Shown: positions 1 to 18,454 of the stretch, piece by piece
How the letters are laid out: the number at the start of each line of letters is the position of its first letter
Position numbering within the stretch: the stretch's first letter is position 1
Notes under the pieces: generated by a model
Databases searched by the model: none
Seen by the model: the letters and a program-made list of their open reading frames with translations, nothing else
What the model was told of the DNA's origin: nothing
Assembly (NCBI RefSeq): GCF_000164135.1
Contig: NZ_GG770553.1
Location: 703,189-761,847, forward strand
From: Mycobacterium parascrofulaceum ATCC BAA-614
GTDB taxonomy: Bacteria > Actinomycetota > Actinomycetes > Mycobacteriales > Mycobacteriaceae
Length of the DNA stretch: 58,659 nt
Direction of reading: 5' to 3'
Program-made: the position numbers and the translations under genes

Positions 1-156
1 CCCACCTCGCTGCCGGGGCGGGGAATCCCCGGCGTCCGGAGCGCGGCCGGCCTGCGCGGGTGGCGCCGCGCGGTGCACACCGGCGCGCTCGGCCGAGCCA
101 TCCCCATTAGGGCCGTCGCCCTTTTTGGGGGCGCCCGGCTCGTTCGGTGAGGTCAC
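1..156 (-). CDS. DUF3566 membrane protein, N-terminal part (Rv0007-like)
   Basis: This is the N-terminal 52 codons of a gene that leaves the window at position 1. It starts at a GTG and begins [15 protein letters not shown], matching my memory of the mycobacterial Rv0007 family, which follows gyrA on the same strand. An AAGGAG ribosome site lies just upstream at about 167-172. The visible part is a Pro/Gly/Ala-rich, probably disordered cytoplasmic tail. In the family the DUF3566 membrane domain comes later and is outside the window. No stop is present in the visible frame. The function of the family is not established. Confidence 0.82.
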   Translation of the reverse strand, partial: MTSPNEPGAPKKGDGPNGDGSAERAGVHRAAPPAQAGRAPDAGDSPPRQRGG

Positions 157-271
157 CCCGACTCCTTAGATCTCCGGCAGCGCCCGCGGGAGCGATTGCC
201 GTCGCATTTTCTCTGGTCGGGCCGAGTCTAATTCCCCGGCCGTCGTCCGGGCCGCCCGGATTGTTCCGCAG

Positions 272-4051
<3,780 letters not shown>

Positions 4052-4098
4052 TTAATCCCCTTTTCGGGTTGGCCTGCCTGACTTGGCATTCGGGAAGA

Positions 4099-6156
<2,058 letters not shown>

Positions 6157-6387
6157 TCATGCGGGCGGTTCCAGTCACCGCGTCAGTCGCATGCCGCCAG
6201 TCTACCGTGATGAGCCGTCCGCACCGATTCTCTGGGCGCGTTTCTACCCAGCTAACTGCGCCGTGCGGGCAATTTCTCTATTCCGGCCGCGTCCCGACGT
6301 GCATCAAGGCACTACGCGCCGTCCTGGCGGCTTTGAGCCGCCTGTTGATGAAGGCGTGAGTGGGGATGGTCGGCGCCGGTCGCGGCG

Positions 6388-6945
6388 CTAACCGTAGGTA
6401 TCGCGGGGACCCCTCCCGGCGATGTGACGCGGCCCCTTGCGCCACGACGGCGCGGTCGGGCCGGTGATTTTCAGCGCGGTCACCACGCCGTTGCCGACGG
6501 CCGCGGCGATCTTGGCCAACACCTGGGACTGGATCATCCGCAATTGGGTGGCCCAGGCCGTCGATTCGGCAGTCACGCTGAGCACCCCGTCGCTCAGCGC
6601 CGTCGGCGTCGCATGGTCGGCGATCTGCTGGCCCACCACCGACGCCCAGTTGCCGAGCACGGTACCCTCGGCGACCTGCGCCGTCCATCCGCGCTTCTTC
6701 GCCAGATCGCGCGCCAACCGGCCCAGCGGTTGGGGGTCGCGCGCGTCGGGTCCCGGCCCCGACCAGCTGCGCCGCTGGCCCGCGACGCGGCGGGGCGACG
6801 GCGGCACGGACCGCCCCCGTCCGGCGTCCTTCCCCTGCGCCCGCGCCGCGGCGCGGGCCTCCTCGAGCGTGCGCCTGACCAAGTCGATGCCCTTGAGCAG
6901 ACCCGGTTCCACGCCGGCCGCGTCTTGGTCGTCGCTGCCGGTCAC
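6388..6945 (-). CDS. dciA: DciA-family (DUF721) protein, Rv0004-like
   Basis: DciA-type proteins help load the replicative helicase DnaB in bacteria without DnaC. I place the start at GTG 6945, which overlaps the recF stop as GTGA, a typical mycobacterial translational coupling; a longer reading frame extends upstream into recF. The 185-residue protein has the expected LDLVRRTL-like region (here [20 protein letters not shown]) near its N-terminus, a basic linker, and the DUF721 fold in the C-terminal half, including [15 protein letters not shown] and a conserved Trp in TAWATQLR. Its position between recF and gyrB is the standard mycobacterial arrangement. Confidence 0.93.
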   Translation of the reverse strand: MTGSDDQDAAGVEPGLLKGIDLVRRTLEEARAAARAQGKDAGRGRSVPPSPRRVAGQRRSWSGPGPDARDPQPLGRLARDLAKKRGWTAQVAEGTVLGNWASVVGQQIADHATPTALSDGVLSVTAESTAWATQLRMIQSQVLAKIAAAVGNGVVTALKITGPTAPSWRKGPRHIAGRGPRDTYG

Positions 6946-8099
6946 GCCCGCACCGCCGACACCCGGCCGAGGTCGCCGTCGCGCAAATCGATGTACACCT
7001 GCCTGGCGGCCCATCCCGCGGGAATGTCTTCCACCACCGCGGCGGTGACCAACACCTGCTCCGCCGCTTCGGCCACCGTCGCCAGAGCGCGGCGGCGGGC
7101 CGCGTCCAGTTCGGCGAACACGTCGTCCAGCAACAGCACGGGCTCGCTGCCGTCGGCGCGCAACAACTCATACGCCGCCAACCTCAGCGCGACCGCGAAC
7201 GACCACGATTCGCCATGGCTGGCAAAGCCTTTCGCCGGCTGATCACCCAACCAAAGCTCGAGATCGTCACGATGCGGGCCGACCAGGCACATGCCGCGTT
7301 CCAATTCCGCGTCACGGCGTTCGGCCAACGCCGCCAACAACGCGGCCTCGAGAAATTCGCGGTCGTGGCCGCCGCCGTCGGCCGCCAGCTGTGCCCCGAG
7401 GCTGCTGCGGTAGGCGATCGACGCTGGCCGGGACGCCGGAGCGAGCAGCTGGTAAGCCTTCTCCACCTCCGGCGTCAACTGGTTGACCAGGTCGATACGC
7501 GCCGCCATCAACTCCGCGCCGTGTTCGGCCAATCGGCTGTCCCACACGTCGAGGGTGTCCAGGGCGCCGCGGTCGGCGCGGTGCCGCATCCCGGCCGCCG
7601 ACTTCAACAACGCGGTGCGCTGCCGCAGCACCTTGTCGTAGTCCGCGCGCACCCCGGCCACCGCCGGGCGCCGCACCGTCGCCAGATCGTCCAGATAGCG
7701 CCGCCGCTCGGCCGGGTCCCCGCGCACCAGGGCCAGGTCCTCGGGGGCGAACAGCACGGCGCGCAACACCCCGATCACCTCGCGGGTGCTGCGCACCGGC
7801 GAGCGATTCAGCCGCGCTTTGTTTGCCCGCCCCGCCGCGATCTCGAGATCGACCGCGCATTCCCTGCCCTCGTTGACCACGATCGTCGAGACGACCGCCC
7901 GGTCGGCCCCGGCCCGGATCAGCGGTGTGTCGCTGCCCACCCGGTGCGATCCCAATGTGGCCGAAAACCACAGCGCCTCAACGAGATTGGTCTTGCCGAA
8001 ACCGTTGGAACCGACGAACACCGTCCGGCCCGGCTCCAGTTCGAGGTCGGCGTGCGCCCAGGACCGGAAATCGCGCAGTCCCAAATGCCGGACGTACAC
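6942..8099 (-). CDS. recF: DNA replication and repair protein RecF
   Basis: RecF is an SMC-like ATPase that helps load RecA at single-strand gaps. The 385-residue protein starts at GTG ([14 protein letters not shown]) directly abutting the dnaN stop. It carries the Walker A motif [13 protein letters not shown] near residue 30, a signature region, and a Walker B with [11 protein letters not shown] near residue 320. Length and sequence match mycobacterial RecF. It forms a tight run with dnaN and dciA (overlap of four bases with the latter), so the three are probably cotranscribed. Confidence 0.98.
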   Translation of the reverse strand: MYVRHLGLRDFRSWAHADLELEPGRTVFVGSNGFGKTNLVEALWFSATLGSHRVGSDTPLIRAGADRAVVSTIVVNEGRECAVDLEIAAGRANKARLNRSPVRSTREVIGVLRAVLFAPEDLALVRGDPAERRRYLDDLATVRRPAVAGVRADYDKVLRQRTALLKSAAGMRHRADRGALDTLDVWDSRLAEHGAELMAARIDLVNQLTPEVEKAYQLLAPASRPASIAYRSSLGAQLAADGGGHDREFLEAALLAALAERRDAELERGMCLVGPHRDDLELWLGDQPAKGFASHGESWSFAVALRLAAYELLRADGSEPVLLLDDVFAELDAARRRALATVAEAAEQVLVTAAVVEDIPAGWAARQVYIDLRDGDLGRVSAVRA

Positions 8100-9299
8100 C
8101 TATCCGGGCAGCCGAACGGGCATCAGCAGGTAGACGTAATCGGTCGGCAACGCCGCGAACGGCCCGTCGCCGGTGGGCGGGCTGTCGTCGGCCGAGGCCG
8201 GCCGCAGCAGCGCGGGCTTGCCCGGCGTGGTGAAACCGAACGACACCCGCTCGGAATGGACCGCCGCCAAGCCGTCGGTCAGGTAGGTCGGGTTGAACGC
8301 GATCGTCAACGGTTCGCCGACAAAGTCGACCGCGAGGTCTTCCTCGGCCCGGCCCACATCGTCGGCGCCCGCTGACAGCCGCAGCGAACCCTCGGAGAAT
8401 TCCATCCGCACCTGTGCGCCCCGATCGGCCACCAGCGCCACCAGCTTGATCGCCTCGGTCAGCTCGGCCACGTTGATGGTGGCCACCGCCGTGTGCTCGG
8501 CGGGCAACAGTTGGCGGAACTTGGGGAACTCCGCGTCGAGCAGCCGCGTCGTGCTGCGCTTGCCGTTTCCGCTGATGCCCAGCAGCCCGTCCTTGCCGAC
8601 GCCGCTGCCGGCGCCCAACGACAGCCGAACCTCCGAACCGTCGGCGCCGGCCCGCGCGGCCTCGGCCAACGTCTTCGCCGGCACCAGCACCGCGGCTTCG
8701 ATATCGGGCGACGACGCCGCCCACGTCAGCTCGCGCACCGCCAACCGGAACCTGTCGGTGGCGGCCAAAACCACCGTGTTGCCCGAGATCTCAACCCGGA
8801 TCCCGGTCAACATCGGCAGTGTGTCGTCCCGGCCGGCCGCGATCGCCACCTGACTGATCGCCTCCGCGAACAGGTCGGCGGGCAGCGTCCCGGTCTCCTC
8901 CGGCAGGACCGGCAGCGTCGGGTAATCCTCGACCGCCATCGTCGGCAGCGAGAACCTCGCACTACCGCAGTTCAGGGCCACCCGGTTACCGTCGACGTAG
9001 AAGTCCACCGGCTTGTTCGGCAACGCCCTGGTGATGTCGGACAGCAACCTGCCGGACACCAAAACACTTCCCGGAGAAGCGATTTCCGCGGCGACCTGCG
9101 CTTCGGCGGAAACTTCGTAGTCGAATCCGGAGATCGTCAGACCTTCATCGGACCCGGATAACAACACTCCCGACAGCACCGGCACCGCCGGCCGGGTCGG
9201 CAGGTTCTTCGCCACCCACGACACCGCGTCGGCGAAGGACTCCCGCACCAAACGAAACTTCAAGTCGCTGAGGCCAGCTCTCGTCGTCGCCGCGTCCAT
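8100..9299 (-). CDS. dnaN: DNA polymerase III beta sliding clamp
   Basis: DnaN forms the ring-shaped dimer that tethers the replicative polymerase and other partners to DNA. The 399-residue protein starts [20 protein letters not shown] and contains three successive clamp-fold repeats; it ends with [10 protein letters not shown], the typical C-terminal hydrophobic-pocket strand (xxMPxR). It lies downstream of dnaA across the oriC gap, the classic origin arrangement, and its stop codon abuts the recF start. Some mycobacteria carry gnd between dnaN and recF; it is absent here. Confidence 0.98.
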   Translation of the reverse strand: MDAATTRAGLSDLKFRLVRESFADAVSWVAKNLPTRPAVPVLSGVLLSGSDEGLTISGFDYEVSAEAQVAAEIASPGSVLVSGRLLSDITRALPNKPVDFYVDGNRVALNCGSARFSLPTMAVEDYPTLPVLPEETGTLPADLFAEAISQVAIAAGRDDTLPMLTGIRVEISGNTVVLAATDRFRLAVRELTWAASSPDIEAAVLVPAKTLAEAARAGADGSEVRLSLGAGSGVGKDGLLGISGNGKRSTTRLLDAEFPKFRQLLPAEHTAVATINVAELTEAIKLVALVADRGAQVRMEFSEGSLRLSAGADDVGRAEEDLAVDFVGEPLTIAFNPTYLTDGLAAVHSERVSFGFTTPGKPALLRPASADDSPPTGDGPFAALPTDYVYLLMPVRLPG

Positions 9300-9833
9300 A
9301 GCGTCCCTTCACCTACCGAGCGTTTCAAAGTCCAGTGGCTAGCCTCCCCCCGCTAGCACGGGGCTCCGCCACGAACGCCATTGACAGGTCCAGCCAACGA
9401 CGACCGCAACGGCTGTCGAAGAACAACCGTAGATCGTCGGAGGCCATCTTGAAAGCTAATCGCCAAGCCCGACAAGCCGGGCTACGGGCGGATCCGCGAC
9501 GGCGTCTGAACCCGGCGTCCCCAACGCTGTGTTTCAAAGAAGAACAGATGAAGAGATCTCAGTACTAGTAATAAGGGCTGTGCAGTCTGGGGACGGCGGC
9601 TCTTTGACGCAGCTAGGGCGGGGATCGGGTTGTGGATCAGTGCGTGGACAACTCGGCGTCGGGTGTTGGGCCGCTGGGGACGAAGGACGGTTGTGGACGC
9701 AGGGCGGCTTAGTACACGGCTGTTTGATGGCGTTGTGCACAGTCTGCGCACAACGCCGACATGTGGCGCGTGTGACAGGCGTGCGGGAAGTTTTTTGAAA
9801 ATATCCGGCGGTCGGGACTTGGGGGAGCCGGAA
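9300..9833. other. Origin of replication region (oriC), dnaA-dnaN intergenic
   Basis: This 534-bp gap between dnaA and dnaN holds no convincing gene and is the expected location of mycobacterial oriC. DnaA-box-like nonamers, relative to TTGTCCACA, are visible at 9631-9639 (TGTGGATCA), 9643-9651 (CGTGGACAA), 9692-9700 (TGTGGACGC), 9733-9741 (TTGTGCACA) and 9745-9753 (TGCGCACAA). The last two form an inverted repeat with arms CGTTGTGC at 9731-9738 and GCACAACG at 9748-9755. AT-rich stretches at about 9554-9573 and 9789-9805 (with GTTTTTTGAAAATATCC) could be unwinding sites. Location and box cluster are seen; origin activity is inferred. Confidence 0.85.
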
Positions 9834-11363
9834 TCAGCGCTTGGATCGCTGGCGGATGCGAGTCGTGAGTTCTTTGACGTGATCGAAGACCTCACGCCGC
9901 TCGGCCATTTCCGACAGGATCTTGCGCTGGGCGTACATGACCGTCGTGTGGTCGCGCCCGAAGGCCTGCCCGATTTTGGGCAGCGAGAGGTCGGTGAGCT
10001 CCCGGCACAGATACATCGCGATCTGACGGGACTGCGCGAGCGCGCGGGTCTTGCCCGGGCCGCGGAGTTCTTCCACGGTGGTGTCGAAGTATTCGGCGGT
10101 GGCGGCCATGATGGTCGCCGCGCTGATCTGCATCGTGCTGGCGTCGGCGATGAGGTCCCGCAGCACGATCTCGGCCAGGGCCTTGTCGATCGGGGTCTTG
10201 TTCAACGAGGCGAACGCGGTCACCCGGATGAGGGCGCCCTCGAGTTCGCGGATGTTGCGTTCGATGCTGCTGGCGATGAGTTCCAGGACGTCGTCGGGGA
10301 CCGCGAGGCGCTCCATCTGTGCTTTCTTGCGCAGGATGGCGATGCGGGTTTCGAGCTCGGGTGGCTGGACGTCGGTGATCAGGCCCCACTCGAACCGGGT
10401 TCGCAGCCGGTCTTCGAGGGTGGCGAGCTGTTTGGGGGGCCGGTCTGAGGAGATGACGATCTGCTTGTTGGCGTTGTGCAGGGTGTTGAAGGTATGGAAG
10501 AACTCCTCCTGAATACCTTCCTTGCCCTCGATGAACTGAATGTCGTCGACCAACAACACGTCGACGTCGCGGTAGCTGCGCTTGAACGCGACCTTGCGGT
10601 CGTCGCGTAGCGAGTTGATGAAGTCGTTGGTGAATTCCTCGGTGGACACGTACTTGACCCGCATCCCCGGGAACAGTCGCTGCGCGTAGTTGCCGGCGGC
10701 ATGCAGCAGGTGGGTCTTGCCCAGCCCGGACTCGCCCCAGATGAACAACGGGTTGTAGGCGCGCGCCGGCGCCTCGGCGATGGCCAACGCCGCGGCGTGC
10801 GCGAAACGGTTGGACGCTCCGATGACGAACGTGTCGAAGGTGTAGCGGCGGTTCAAACTGGTTCCGCCGGCGACGGCCGGGTCGGCGGGGTGCGGACGTT
10901 CGGCGAAGTAGTTCGTCCAGCCCTGTTGCGCGCTGTCGGCGGCTTCACCGTTTTCGTCGGTCTCGTCCGCGTCGCCGGCGTCGTCCGGAAATGCGCTGTC
11001 GCCCTGGGCGAACGGTTCGGCTTGCCCGAGCACCACGTCGTCGGCGTCGTCGTCGGGCGGTGCGATTCGCACCCCGAGTTGAATCTGTTGTCCGAGCCGC
11101 CGGCTGAGCGCATCGGTGATGGGGGCACGAAGATGACGTTCGATCTCGTTCTGGACGAAACTGCTGGGCACCGACAGCAGGGCGAATCCCTCGACGATGG
11201 TCAGCGGCTGCACCAGATTGAGCCAGGCCCGCTGTTGCGGGGTGAGGGGAGCGACGAGGGTGGTGCGGTTGGCGGGTGCCCCGTCCGGAGTGGGTTCTCC
11301 GTTGAGCTCGGATACGACCGCGTTCCACACGGTCGTGAAACCTGAACCGGGGTCATCGGTCAA
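9834..11363 (-). CDS. dnaA: Chromosomal replication initiator DnaA
   Basis: DnaA is the AAA+ ATPase that binds DnaA boxes and opens oriC. I start it at TTG 11363, giving [17 protein letters not shown], the M. tuberculosis-like start, with AGGGGGA a few bases upstream. A longer frame to 11480 would run through the DnaA-box leader and is unlikely. The 509-residue protein has domain I, an acidic variable domain II (about residues 95-140), the AAA+ domain with Walker [14 protein letters not shown] and Walker B LLVDDIQF, and the C-terminal DNA-binding signature [14 protein letters not shown]. DnaA boxes in its own leader suggest autoregulation. Confidence 0.97.
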   Translation of the reverse strand: MTDDPGSGFTTVWNAVVSELNGEPTPDGAPANRTTLVAPLTPQQRAWLNLVQPLTIVEGFALLSVPSSFVQNEIERHLRAPITDALSRRLGQQIQLGVRIAPPDDDADDVVLGQAEPFAQGDSAFPDDAGDADETDENGEAADSAQQGWTNYFAERPHPADPAVAGGTSLNRRYTFDTFVIGASNRFAHAAALAIAEAPARAYNPLFIWGESGLGKTHLLHAAGNYAQRLFPGMRVKYVSTEEFTNDFINSLRDDRKVAFKRSYRDVDVLLVDDIQFIEGKEGIQEEFFHTFNTLHNANKQIVISSDRPPKQLATLEDRLRTRFEWGLITDVQPPELETRIAILRKKAQMERLAVPDDVLELIASSIERNIRELEGALIRVTAFASLNKTPIDKALAEIVLRDLIADASTMQISAATIMAATAEYFDTTVEELRGPGKTRALAQSRQIAMYLCRELTDLSLPKIGQAFGRDHTTVMYAQRKILSEMAERREVFDHVKELTTRIRQRSKR

Positions 11364-11968
11364 CGACGCATCCCCCTGGTTCTCGAGCATCCCGGGTCGA
11401 GGTACAACCACGCTTGGTGACAAAGCAACTGTCCACATAGTTATACACAGGTGTGGACAGGATGAGCGTATGCGAGCCACAACCTACCGGCGACGGCTCG
11501 CGATCTCCGTGCTGGAAGAAAACCTCTGCAGGCTGTCTAGGCAGCTAGTCGACCCACCATCCTCGCTTCGTTGTCGAGCGCCGTTGCAGTCTAAAACGAC
11601 ACTGGCAGAAGCTAACAGTTTTCCGTGCGGCTGCCAACCGTTCTGCTGCATTCCAATCGGGTTGTTTAGGGTTCGTTGGGCCTGGTTCGGCTCGGCGCCG
11701 GTGTGCCGTGCGGCCGGAGCCGGCCATAGGGGGCGACGTCTCTCGCCGGCATAGGGCGGGTCCGTTGCGGCAGGCCAGGTTTGACCAGGGGAAGCGCGGT
11801 CAGTACCCTCAAACAGTCGCCCGAAAGTCGGCGATGCGGCTGCGACCCAGGTCTGCCTGGGGACCGCGCCGGCCAGCAGCAAGATTACCTCCGACCGACC
11901 CGCAGACGAACCTGAGCGAGACGTCTGGCCGGCCGGATGCAAATGCGAGACACAACGAGGAGAACGTC
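11364..11968. promoter_or_regulatory. dnaA-rpmH divergent intergenic region with DnaA-box cluster
   Basis: This 605-bp region separates leftward dnaA from rightward rpmH and shows no credible gene. Three DnaA-box-like nonamers cluster at 11430-11461: CTGTCCACA (11430-11438), TTATACACA (11442-11450) and TGTGGACAG (11453-11461). The outer two are perfect inverted copies. They lie about 70-100 bp upstream of the dnaA start, so they fit dnaA autoregulation or an accessory part of the origin. The rpmH-proximal half carries a sigma-A-like promoter, listed separately. Confidence 0.7.
11781..11809 (+). promoter_or_regulatory. Probable sigma-A promoter for rpmH-rnpA
   Basis: The sequence has TTGACC at 11781-11786, a 17-base spacer, and TACCCT at 11804-11809. 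This is a near-consensus -35 and a TANNNT -10 with ideal spacing, facing rpmH about 160 bp downstream. No transcription start is known from the sequence alone. Confidence 0.55.
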
Positions 11969-12112
11969 GTGGCCAAGGGCAAGCGGACCTTCCAGCCGAA
12001 CAACCGGCGCCGAGCCCGCGTGCATGGCTTCCGGTTGCGCATGCGCACCCGCGCCGGACGCTCGATTGTGTCGAGCCGGCGCCGTAAGGGGCGCCGGGCG
12101 CTCTCTGCCTGA
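11969..12112 (+). CDS. rpmH: 50S ribosomal protein L34
   Basis: L34 is a small basic protein of the large ribosomal subunit. The 47-residue protein reads [20 protein letters not shown] then a highly basic tail ending RRALSA, matching actinobacterial L34. The GTG start at 11969 follows a GAGGAGA ribosome site with good spacing. Longer in-frame upstream codons are not conserved-looking and are rejected. rnpA follows 23 bp downstream, the near-universal rpmH-rnpA pairing next to dnaA. Confidence 0.97.
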   Translation: MAKGKRTFQPNNRRRARVHGFRLRMRTRAGRSIVSSRRRKGRRALSA

Positions 12113-12135
12113 TTGCAACGTCGGGTTTTTCGGCG

Positions 12136-12498
12136 GTGCTTCCGGCACGCAACCGCATGAGGCGATCAACGGAATTTGACGCGACGGTGAAGCACGGTGC
12201 TCGTGCGGCGCAGCGCGACATCGTCGTCCACCTCCGTCGCGCCGGCGACCGTGACGGCTCAACGCCTCCTCACCTCGGGCTGATCGTCGGCAAGTCGGTC
12301 GGTTCGGCGGTCGACCGGCACCGGGTGTCGCGCCGGCTGCGGCATGTGGCGCGATCCGTTCTGGGCGATCTGCACGATTCCGACCAGGTGGTGATCCGGG
12401 CCTTGCCCGGCAGCCGCACCGCGTCGTCGGGCCGATTGGCGGAGCAGCTGCGCCGCGGTCTGCGACGCGCGCTCGAGTCGGAGGGGCGGCAAGGGTGA
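12136..12498 (+). CDS. rnpA: Ribonuclease P protein component
   Basis: RnpA is the protein cofactor of RNase P, which matures the 5' ends of tRNAs. The 120-residue protein starts at GTG ([14 protein letters not shown]) and contains the family signature around [20 protein letters not shown]. The C-terminal part, [10 protein letters not shown], is also typical. It overlaps yidD by four bases (GTGA), so the two are translationally coupled. Confidence 0.96.
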   Translation: MLPARNRMRRSTEFDATVKHGARAAQRDIVVHLRRAGDRDGSTPPHLGLIVGKSVGSAVDRHRVSRRLRHVARSVLGDLHDSDQVVIRALPGSRTASSGRLAEQLRRGLRRALESEGRQG

Positions 12499-12833
12499 TC
12501 ACGCCGGGGCGGGGCAGGCACGCGTTGGGGACGGCGACGGTGCGGGGGCTGGTCTGGTTGATCCAGCTGTATCGGCACATGGTGTCGCCATTGCGGCCGG
12601 CCACGTGTCGCTTCGTTCCGACGTGCAGCCAGTACGCGGTCGACGCGTTGACCGAGTACGGATTGATCCGGGGGAGTTGGTTGGCTGCCGCCCGACTCGT
12701 CAAGTGCGGACCATGGCATCGGGGTGGGTGGGATCCGATACCGGAACGCCCGGGATGTCAGGCGAACTTCGAAGATGCCAACGACGCGTGGCCCCGCCCG
12801 GCGGCGCGAGGGGAGAGTGGAACTCTTGTTTGA
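12495..12833 (+). CDS. yidD: Membrane protein insertion efficiency factor YidD
   Basis: YidD is a small membrane-associated factor that aids YidC-dependent insertion. The 112-residue protein starts at the GTG that overlaps the rnpA stop. It has the conserved Cys-containing segment [15 protein letters not shown] followed by [14 protein letters not shown], both family hallmarks. The C-terminal 30 residues are variable and overlap the yidC start by 17 bases in another frame. Confidence 0.95.
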   Translation: MITPGRGRHALGTATVRGLVWLIQLYRHMVSPLRPATCRFVPTCSQYAVDALTEYGLIRGSWLAAARLVKCGPWHRGGWDPIPERPGCQANFEDANDAWPRPAARGESGTLV

Positions 12834-13926
12834 TTTCTTTAGTCTCGACTTCGTCTACTACCCGGTGTCGTGGATCATGTGGGCCTGGTACAAGCTGTTC
12901 GCCGCGATGCTGGGGCCGTCCAACTTCTTCGCGTGGGCGCTGTCGGTGATGTTCCTGGTGTTCAGCTTGCGCGCGCTGCTGTACAAGCCGTTCGTGCGGC
13001 AGATCCGCACCACACGCCAGATGCAGGAACTGCAACCCCAGATCAAGGCGCTGCAGAAGAAGTACGGCAAGGACCGCCAGCGGATGGCGCTGGAGATGCA
13101 GAAGCTGCAACGCGAGCACGGCTTCAACCCGATCCTCGGGTGCTTGCCGATGCTCGCGCAGATCCCGGTCTTCATCGGCCTGTATCACGTGTTGCGGTCG
13201 TTCAACCGGACCACCGGCGGCTTCGGCCAGCCGCACCTGTCGGTGGCCCAGAACCGCCTCACGGGAAACTACGTGTTCAGCCCGACCGACGTCGGGCACT
13301 TCCTGGACGCCAACTTGTTCGGCGCGCCGATCGGGGCGTTCATGACGCAGCGGACGGGGTTGGACGCGTTCACCTACTTCAGCCGGCCCGCGGTGATCGC
13401 GGTCGGTGCGCCGGTGATGATCCTGGCCGGCATCGCGACCTACTTCAACAGCCGGGCGTCGGTGGCGCGGCAGAGTCCGGAAGCCGCGGCCAATCCGCAG
13501 ACCGCGATGATGAACAAGCTTGCGTTGTACGTGTTTCCGCTCGGGGTTGTGGTCGGCGGTCCGTTCCTGCCGCTGGCGATCATCCTGTACTGGTTCGCGA
13601 ACAACATCTGGACGTTCGGTCAGCAGCACTACGTGTTCGGCATGATCGAAAAAGAGGACGAGGCCAAGAAGCAGGAAGTGTTGCAGCGGCGAGCGGCCAA
13701 TGCGCCCGCGCCGGGCGCCAAACCCAAACGGAACCCCAAGGCGGGGCAGCCGGGCGGGAACGGGTCGCCGGCCGCCGGGGAGGGGGAGCCGGACACCGAT
13801 GCCCCCGACACCGGAACGGACACGACGGAGCCCCAGGCCGACAAGCCCAGTGCGGGCGGGCAAAACGGCGGCGCGGCCAATCGCACACCCCGGCCTGGCG
13901 CGCGACCGAAGAGACGGAAACGCTGA
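12817..13926 (+). CDS. yidC: Membrane protein insertase YidC
   Basis: YidC inserts and folds inner-membrane proteins, alone or with SecYEG. I use GTG 12817 ([19 protein letters not shown]), preceded by GAGGGGAGA, because the sequence matches the start I remember for Rv3921c; an upstream in-frame codon at 12724 lies deep inside yidD. The 369-residue protein has the five-segment YidC/Oxa1 core, the cytoplasmic coiled hairpin with [14 protein letters not shown], and a long Pro/Gly/Lys-rich charged tail from about residue 280, probably contacting ribosomes. Confidence 0.95.
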   Translation: MELLFDFFSLDFVYYPVSWIMWAWYKLFAAMLGPSNFFAWALSVMFLVFSLRALLYKPFVRQIRTTRQMQELQPQIKALQKKYGKDRQRMALEMQKLQREHGFNPILGCLPMLAQIPVFIGLYHVLRSFNRTTGGFGQPHLSVAQNRLTGNYVFSPTDVGHFLDANLFGAPIGAFMTQRTGLDAFTYFSRPAVIAVGAPVMILAGIATYFNSRASVARQSPEAAANPQTAMMNKLALYVFPLGVVVGGPFLPLAIILYWFANNIWTFGQQHYVFGMIEKEDEAKKQEVLQRRAANAPAPGAKPKRNPKAGQPGGNGSPAAGEGEPDTDAPDTGTDTTEPQADKPSAGGQNGGAANRTPRPGARPKRRKR

Positions 13927-14004
13927 CCAGGGCGACCTAGCCGCACGGGGCGCCAGGAAGGGGACCCCGATCGGCAAGACCCGTTGGATGAGGGAGAGAA
14001 AGAC

Positions 14005-16341
<2,337 letters not shown>

Positions 16342-16364
16342 CCACCAGCCGTGAAGGGACGACC

Positions 16365-17348
16365 ATGACGCAGCCGTTACGCAAGAAGGGCGGCCTCGGC
16401 CGGGGCCTGGCTTCGCTGATCCCGACCGGTCCCGCCGAAGGCGACTCCGGTCCCGCGACCCTCGGCCCACGGATGGGCGACGCGGCCGCGGATGTGTTGA
16501 TCGGCGGACCCGGACCAGACCTGGCCCCGGCGGGTGCGGTGTATCGCGAGATCGCGCCGGCCGACATCGAACCCAACCCGCGCCAGCCGCGGCAGGTGTT
16601 CGACGACGAGGCGCTCTCCGAGCTGGTGCACTCGATCCGCGAGTTCGGTCTGTTGCAGCCGATCGTGGTGCGCGCCGTACCCGGCGCCAAGACGGGCCCG
16701 CGCTATCAGATCGTGATGGGGGAGCGGCGCTGGCGGGCGGCCCAAGAGGCGGGGTTGGCGACCATCCCGACCATCGTGCGCGAGACCGGTGACGACAACC
16801 TGCTCCGCGACGCCCTGCTGGAGAACATCCACCGGGTGCAGCTCAACCCCTTGGAAGAGGCGGCGGCTTACCAGCAGCTGCTCGACGAGTTCGGCGTCAC
16901 CCACGATGAACTGGCGTCACGCATCGGCCGTTCGCGGCCGTTGATCACCAACATGATCCGGTTGCTCAAGCTGCCGATCCCGGTGCAGCGGCGGGTGGCC
17001 GCGGGCGTGCTGTCGGCCGGCCATGCCCGCGCGCTCTTGTCGCTGGAGGCCGGTCCCGAGGCGCAGGAGGAGTTGGCGAGCCGGATCGTCGCGGAGGGGC
17101 TGTCGGTGCGGGCGACCGAAGAGGCGGTGACGCTGGCCAACCGCGCCGGCGCGACCACCCCGGCGCCGCAGCGGCGCAAGCCGATCCAGATGCCCGGCCT
17201 GCAGGAGGTCGCCGAGCGGCTGTCCAACGCCTTCGACACCCGGGTGACGGTCAGCCTGGGCAAACGCAAGGGCAAGATCGTCGTGGAGTTCGGCTCCGTC
17301 GACGACTTGCAGCGCATCATCGACATGATGACCCCCGCAAACCCCTGA
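16365..17348 (+). CDS. parB: Chromosome partitioning protein ParB
   Basis: ParB is a CTP-dependent clamp that binds parS and spreads along the origin region. The 327-residue protein starts [20 protein letters not shown], containing the basic ParA-interacting N-terminus. The CTP-binding ParB/Srx domain includes NPRQPRQVF and [12 protein letters not shown], followed by the helix-turn-helix region [13 protein letters not shown] and a C-terminal dimerisation domain. ATG 16365 is 23 bp after parA; a longer frame upstream lies inside parA and is rejected. Confidence 0.97.
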   Translation: MTQPLRKKGGLGRGLASLIPTGPAEGDSGPATLGPRMGDAAADVLIGGPGPDLAPAGAVYREIAPADIEPNPRQPRQVFDDEALSELVHSIREFGLLQPIVVRAVPGAKTGPRYQIVMGERRWRAAQEAGLATIPTIVRETGDDNLLRDALLENIHRVQLNPLEEAAAYQQLLDEFGVTHDELASRIGRSRPLITNMIRLLKLPIPVQRRVAAGVLSAGHARALLSLEAGPEAQEELASRIVAEGLSVRATEEAVTLANRAGATTPAPQRRKPIQMPGLQEVAERLSNAFDTRVTVSLGKRKGKIVVEFGSVDDLQRIIDMMTPANP

Positions 17349-17602
17349 CCCGCCACACCGTGTAATTACGTCACTGTGACACCAGGACGGTCACGGAGGG
17401 GCGGCGGCGCCGCGGTGTTACGAAACCGCATGCGTTCCAAGGACATTCGGTAACGAATCGGCGGCGACGGTAACGCGGTGAGCGTCGCGGCGCCGTGATC
17501 GGCACCTCGGCGACAAAGCTGGCCCGATTGCGACAAACTCTCCTATCCTGGAGGGGTTGCCGGTGCAATTGGCTGCAGTACCGCACAGGAGCCAGGAGGC
17601 TA

Positions 17603-18454
17603 GTGTCCGTTCGCATCACCCCGCTGCGCCTCGAGGCCTTCGAACAACTTCCCAAGCATGCGCGCCGCTGCGTGTACTGGGAGGTCGACCCGGCAACGCT
17701 CGGTAACCAGGACCACCTCGCCGACCCGGAGTTCGAGAAGGAAGCCTGGCTGTCGATGGTCATGCTGGAGTGGGGGTCCTGCGGGCAGGTGGCGACCGCG
17801 GCCACCGACGACAGAAGCCAAAGCGAACCCCCGGTCCTGGGGTATGTCTTCTACGCGCCGCCGCGTGCGGTGCCGCGCGCGCAGCGGTTTCCCACCGCGC
17901 CGGTGTCCGCGGACGCGGTGCTGCTGACGTCGATGGGCATCGAGCCCGGCCAGACCGCGGAAGATCTACCGCACGGGCTGCTCGCCCGGGTGATCGACGA
18001 ACTGGTCAGGCGCGGGGTCCGCGCGCTCGAAGCGTTCGGGCGCACGCCGGCGGCCGCGGAATTGCAGGATCCGTTGGCGGCGGGCCCGGATGTGCGACCG
18101 GTGCTGGAGGCCGTCGGTGACTGCTCGGTGGACCACTGCGTGATCGACGCGCAGCTCTTGGAGGACGCGGGATTCGTTGTGGTGGCGCCGCATCCGTACT
18201 TCCCGCGGCTTCGGCTCGAGCTGGACAAGGGCCTCGGGTGGAAGGCCGAAGTCGAGGCGGCGCTGGAGCGCCTGCTGGAGAATGCGCAGCTGCAGGAGCC
18301 GGTCGGAGCCGGGACAGCGGCGGGAAACACGTTGCGGGGCACGGAGGTCGGCTACGAGCCGCCGAGCCGGCTCCGTTCCACGGACAGTTCGTGGGCCAGC
18401 AGTTCGGCGAAGGTGAACGTGCCGGTCGGCCGGTCGTTCTTACCCAAGAGGTAG
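17603..18454 (+). CDS. Conserved actinobacterial protein, GNAT-like (Rv3916c-like)
   Basis: The 283-residue protein starts at GTG 17603 with a strong AGGAGG just upstream and reads VSVRITPLRLEAFEQLPKHA. The middle, VLLTSMGIEP followed by a helix ending VRRGVRALEAFG, resembles a GNAT acetyltransferase core, but I cannot point to a clear acetyl-CoA loop, so the activity is uncertain. From memory the M. tuberculosis version is about 244 residues; this one is longer at the C-terminus, and its last 103 bases overlap the 3' end of cwlM on the opposite strand. The C-terminal 35 residues may therefore be an unconserved extension. Confidence 0.85.
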   Translation: MSVRITPLRLEAFEQLPKHARRCVYWEVDPATLGNQDHLADPEFEKEAWLSMVMLEWGSCGQVATAATDDRSQSEPPVLGYVFYAPPRAVPRAQRFPTAPVSADAVLLTSMGIEPGQTAEDLPHGLLARVIDELVRRGVRALEAFGRTPAAAELQDPLAAGPDVRPVLEAVGDCSVDHCVIDAQLLEDAGFVVVAPHPYFPRLRLELDKGLGWKAEVEAALERLLENAQLQEPVGAGTAAGNTLRGTEVGYEPPSRLRSTDSSWASSSAKVNVPVGRSFLPKR

